Positions 60,961-64,000 of a stretch of 64,000 nucleotides of DNA are shown in pieces; position 1 is the first letter of the stretch; each line of letters opens with the position of its first letter. The DNA is from Psettodes erumei. Lineage: Eukaryota; Chordata; Actinopteri; Pleuronectiformes; Psettodidae. The notes under the pieces were generated by a model. That model searched no databases. It was not told where the DNA came from and saw only the letters and a program-made list of their open reading frames with translations. The stretch covers positions 2,980,501 through 3,044,500 of the forward strand of contig JAFBJZ010000888.1 of assembly GCA_016785225.1 (NCBI GenBank). The letters run 5' to 3'. The position numbers and the translations under genes were made by a program.

Positions 60961-63129
60961 GGAAATGAGGGACGGACTAAGCAATTAGCTGCTTCACTCT
61001 CAGACTTTATCCGTCTCTTTTCTCTTTACGATCCAACCTCCCCCAACAACACATCACAACACACCAAATCTCTTGTTATGCCCAGCTCACGAGGGGGTCT
61101 TCAACAGGGAACGTCAGACCCCCTTTCCCCGCTCTCCTGTCACGAGGCGCACTGACTCTCAGGTGCTGAGGACTCGTTTGTTCACGAAGTATCTTTAATC
61201 TTCATCACTCTGACCTTTATGATCCCACATTCACCTCAGAACTTCAGAAAACGTCTTCTCATGAAGTGTTATCTCGAGATCCTGGCTCAGTTCTCGCACT
61301 TTCCCTCTCGTAACTTTTTTTTCTCGTGTGTGCAGAGGGTGAACACGCACCTCCTTCTTACTTGGACTCAAATGAAGCGATGTTTACGGTCGCTGAGATG
61401 ATTCAGTGCTTTGAAGTTTTCTCTTGATGGACATCTTCCCAGCAAAGTGGCTGGTGTTTGACTTTGTGCAGGGATACCGACAACCAGAAAGCGGACGGGA
61501 CGGGTAAAGTTCTTGACAATAGCAATAAATTGTTACCAGTGTTGGGGTTTTTTTTCTAATGGCGCAGCTCCGCTCTCCAAACTTTGACGCGCGTCTTCCG
61601 AGAAAGCGGTGCCACGATTAGCAACAGTCCTCCTCTCAGCAACAACAGGAATGTCAATGTGGTCAAAAACTCATGTGTCCCGTAAAAGAAAATTCGCTCG
61701 AGTGTTGCTGGTCACGATGAAGTTCTCCTCTCGCTGTGGCTTTTAGCTCCCGTCTGCGCCTTCGTCTCGGTGCGCGCTCCAGAAAAGTGGCTTTTACTCT
61801 GGCTAATCGGTGACCAGACGCACAAACGCCGCTTATTTCCTAAACCGCGGCTTCAGTCGGCTTCTTCCCTTCGCTCGACGTGCGGGTTCACGACGAAGCC
61901 AACTTTGAAGTTATCTTCTGGCAGCCTGCGTGCAGTGTCGGTCTCTCGGCGCTGGGCATGGCTCCGTGTGTGTGGGGGGACTGCGCTGTGTGTGAGTTAA
62001 CCCCCAAGCAGAGGTTCAGCCCATTGCTTTCAGCCACCACTAGGATGTACCACCACGTTGCTGTTCAATGGATCGTCCTCAGACTCCAATGTGAACACCC
62101 AGATTTGACCTCCCATCATATAATATCTCACAGCACTTACCAGTCGCCGCCTGTAAGGGATGGGCTGTCATATTAATCTCACAGAAGAACTTTTTTTTAA
62201 TAAGAGCGGCGATTATGTGGTTCCACGGTAGGCTTTCCACCACCACACCCCACCTTTATTTAAACTTGATGTCTAGTTTATGAACATTTTCGCACGGTGG
62301 CAACCACCGCAAATGTATTTTGTCCTGTGCTGACACTAATCACATCCCGGTGATTTACTGTAAATAAAGAATTAAGTAAACACACAAAAAGTCCTTTATG
62401 GCGTCATGTAAGAGTACCTGACCTATTTAGGACATGATATAACCATTGCATAACAACATTTTTATACTTTGTGAGATTGCTTCCCCCACATTAGAATTAA
62501 AAGAGGTGAAAAGAGAAACGACGTCGTGCATTGATAGCTGCTCGCTGTAGCGTTGGATAAACACATTGACCCTTCACTTTGCAAATTGTTATTTGCATTA
62601 AAATGTCCGAATGCATCAAGCCACAGTAGGGTGGGGGAAAGGATTAAAAGGATGAAGATGTGCGAGGCCAAGTGCCATTTTAATGAGAGGGAGAAACGTG
62701 CGTAATTTTTTTTTACCGATAAACATGATCAGCGTAAACAAATTATTCTATTGAATATTTTTTTCAAATAAAAAACTTTATATTTTGATATAAAATATTT
62801 ATTTTCAAATTGGTTGTAATGTTATAGCGTATTGTATAATAAAATGATGCTTAAATATAACGCCATGGTTATCGTGTTTGTGTAGTTGCTCTAGTGCATG
62901 AAACTTGTATATTTCTAAATAAATTTGAAACAATTTTACCGTCATGTTGGATCCTGAGCTATTTTTAAGGGCCGGTTGGGTGTGCCCCCCTCCCCTTTCT
63001 CCCCCTCTTGTCTGTTTGACTTGTCTATTCCCCTGTGCCCACCTCATATGAGAGACAAATCTGTTGACATCAAGGTCGTCCTGTGAGCAAACTTTCTTTT
63101 TTCCTTCTTCGTCTTCTTCTTCTTCTTCT

Positions 63130-63440
63130 CCTTCCATCATCCCCTTAGAAGTTATGTCCAAAAGGCTGTTATTATCTGGTATTAATAGATGCAGCCCTAG
63201 GAAGACAAAATCAGCTATTGATAATTGCAAGGAGTATACGGCAGCTACTGTATCGATCGGCGTGTCCTCCACTCCCCTGGTACTGAGAGATAAGGAGACA
63301 CACTCTTTAGAGCAATATAATTTCTTTTGACCTATCTGCTTGCTACAGACTTATGATGAATAGCCAGAGTGGCTGAAGTCCTTTATCACCAAAGTTAGCC
63401 CCTTGATATAATATTGATTCTTTATAACTAGCTCGCCACA
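63130..63440. promoter_or_regulatory. Candidate upstream enhancer block (unverified)
   Basis: A repeat-free block of mixed composition, without microsatellite or transposon character. It is rich in short transcription-factor cores: GGTATTAATAG, CTATTGATAATTG, AGATAAGG (GATA-like) and AATATTGATTC. It looks like a conserved noncoding element about 2.5-2.8 kb above the sall3 start. Conservation cannot be tested here. Confidence 0.3.
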
Positions 63441-63641
63441 CAAAAATCAAACTGTCCACTTGGCCATCATCATCATCAATATCATCACAAAGGCGGAGGA
63501 ATGAAGATCCCTGCGCCATTAAAGGCGAGCCTTTACAATCTCCCGTGTAGGCCTAATCTTTATTTTGCTGATGATGAAAGGCGAGGGGAAACGAGGCAAG
63601 GTGCCATTTAAGACGAGGTGCCATTTAATCCGGTATACACT

Positions 63642-63690
63642 ACACTACACTACACACACGCGCGCACACACGCGCAGACACACACGCAGA
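63642..63690 (+). repeat. CACTA and CA/CG repeat tract
   Basis: Three CACTA units followed by CACACACG and CGCA repeats. Confidence 0.88.
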
Positions 63691-64000
63691 CAAACAGGGA
63701 GCGAAGGTGGGAGGGAAAGAGAGAAGAGGAAGATCCAGTGAGATCAGGATTGCCAGACAGCTGGGACTTCTGGGAAAATAATTAATTTGGTGTGAAATTT
63801 TTTGATTGACAGAAAGCATAGGGTTTCTGTCTGAAATCAGGCTAAATACAACCAACAATTCTGCCCTCATACAAATTCAACGAATTCATACAAATCCTCC
63901 ATCCTTTGCTACAAATGATATGGAAGGAAAAAGCTCTAACCCCTATGGAACTATAAACATGACTATGCATTTGAAAAAAAAACAGTGCCAAATAACAGCA

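Larger units (their letters stand above)
60963..64000. other. sall3 upstream flank, no gene recognised
   Basis: No coding exon is supported on either strand; the open frames here are short and lack recognisable domains. The first kilobase is moderately CpG-rich. It contains a CTT run (63103-63132), a CA/CG tract (63642-63690), a direct repeat (63599-63628), and one enhancer-like block (63130-63440) listed separately. Confidence 0.6.

Noticed and set aside
62805..63272. 155-residue minus-strand frame with an acidic run
   Set aside because: The acidic run is the CTT/GAA microsatellite, and the frame crosses an enhancer-like block.
1..64000. tRNA, rRNA or microRNA genes
   Set aside because: No cloverleaf with A and B boxes and no rRNA core was recognised by eye. 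Hairpin screening by folding was not possible, so small RNAs cannot be excluded.

Overview
The window is nuclear DNA from a vertebrate, most likely a ray-finned fish of percomorph type. The evidence is one spliced gene with clean GT-AG introns whose product is a vertebrate SALL3 protein, dense CA/GT microsatellites, and degenerate interspersed repeats that resemble common teleost families as I remember them. No prokaryotic gene, CRISPR array, rRNA or tRNA was recognised.

The only protein-coding gene I can support is sall3 (spalt-like transcription factor 3), on the minus strand. It has four coding exons: exon 1 at 60562-60643, exon 2 at 48965-52120, exon 3 at 48344-48681 and exon 4 at 47351-47782. 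They are separated by introns of about 8.4 kb, 283 bp and 561 bp. The phases agree and the joined frame predicts 1,335 residues. The product has the N-terminal NuRD-recruiting motif, a C2HC finger, a glutamine-rich oligomerisation helix, a zinc-finger pair (ZFC1), a zinc-finger triplet (ZFC2) and a C-terminal pair (ZFC4). The ZFC3 pair expected in SALL1 and SALL3 is missing. Exon 2 stops exactly where ZFC3 would begin, at a GTGAGT donor, so the domain order matches SALL4. This is the most interesting protein-level observation.

The 46 kb downstream of the gene (1 to about 46600) looks like a gene desert. It holds microsatellites, G-rich runs, a few decayed interspersed repeats (around 14.6, 17.4, 20.2, 22.2 and 26.0-26.7 kb) and many low-complexity-free blocks full of TAAT cores, E-boxes, HMG sites and octamers. 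These blocks look like conserved noncoding enhancers, as expected around a developmental regulator, but conservation cannot be tested from one sequence. Intron 1 and the 3 kb upstream of exon 1 hold similar blocks. The likely promoter lies about 0.2-0.35 kb above the start codon, with two CCAAT boxes and an AT-rich TATA-like stretch.

The layout suggests one regulatory domain serving one transcription factor. I found no evidence of an undescribed multi-gene system.
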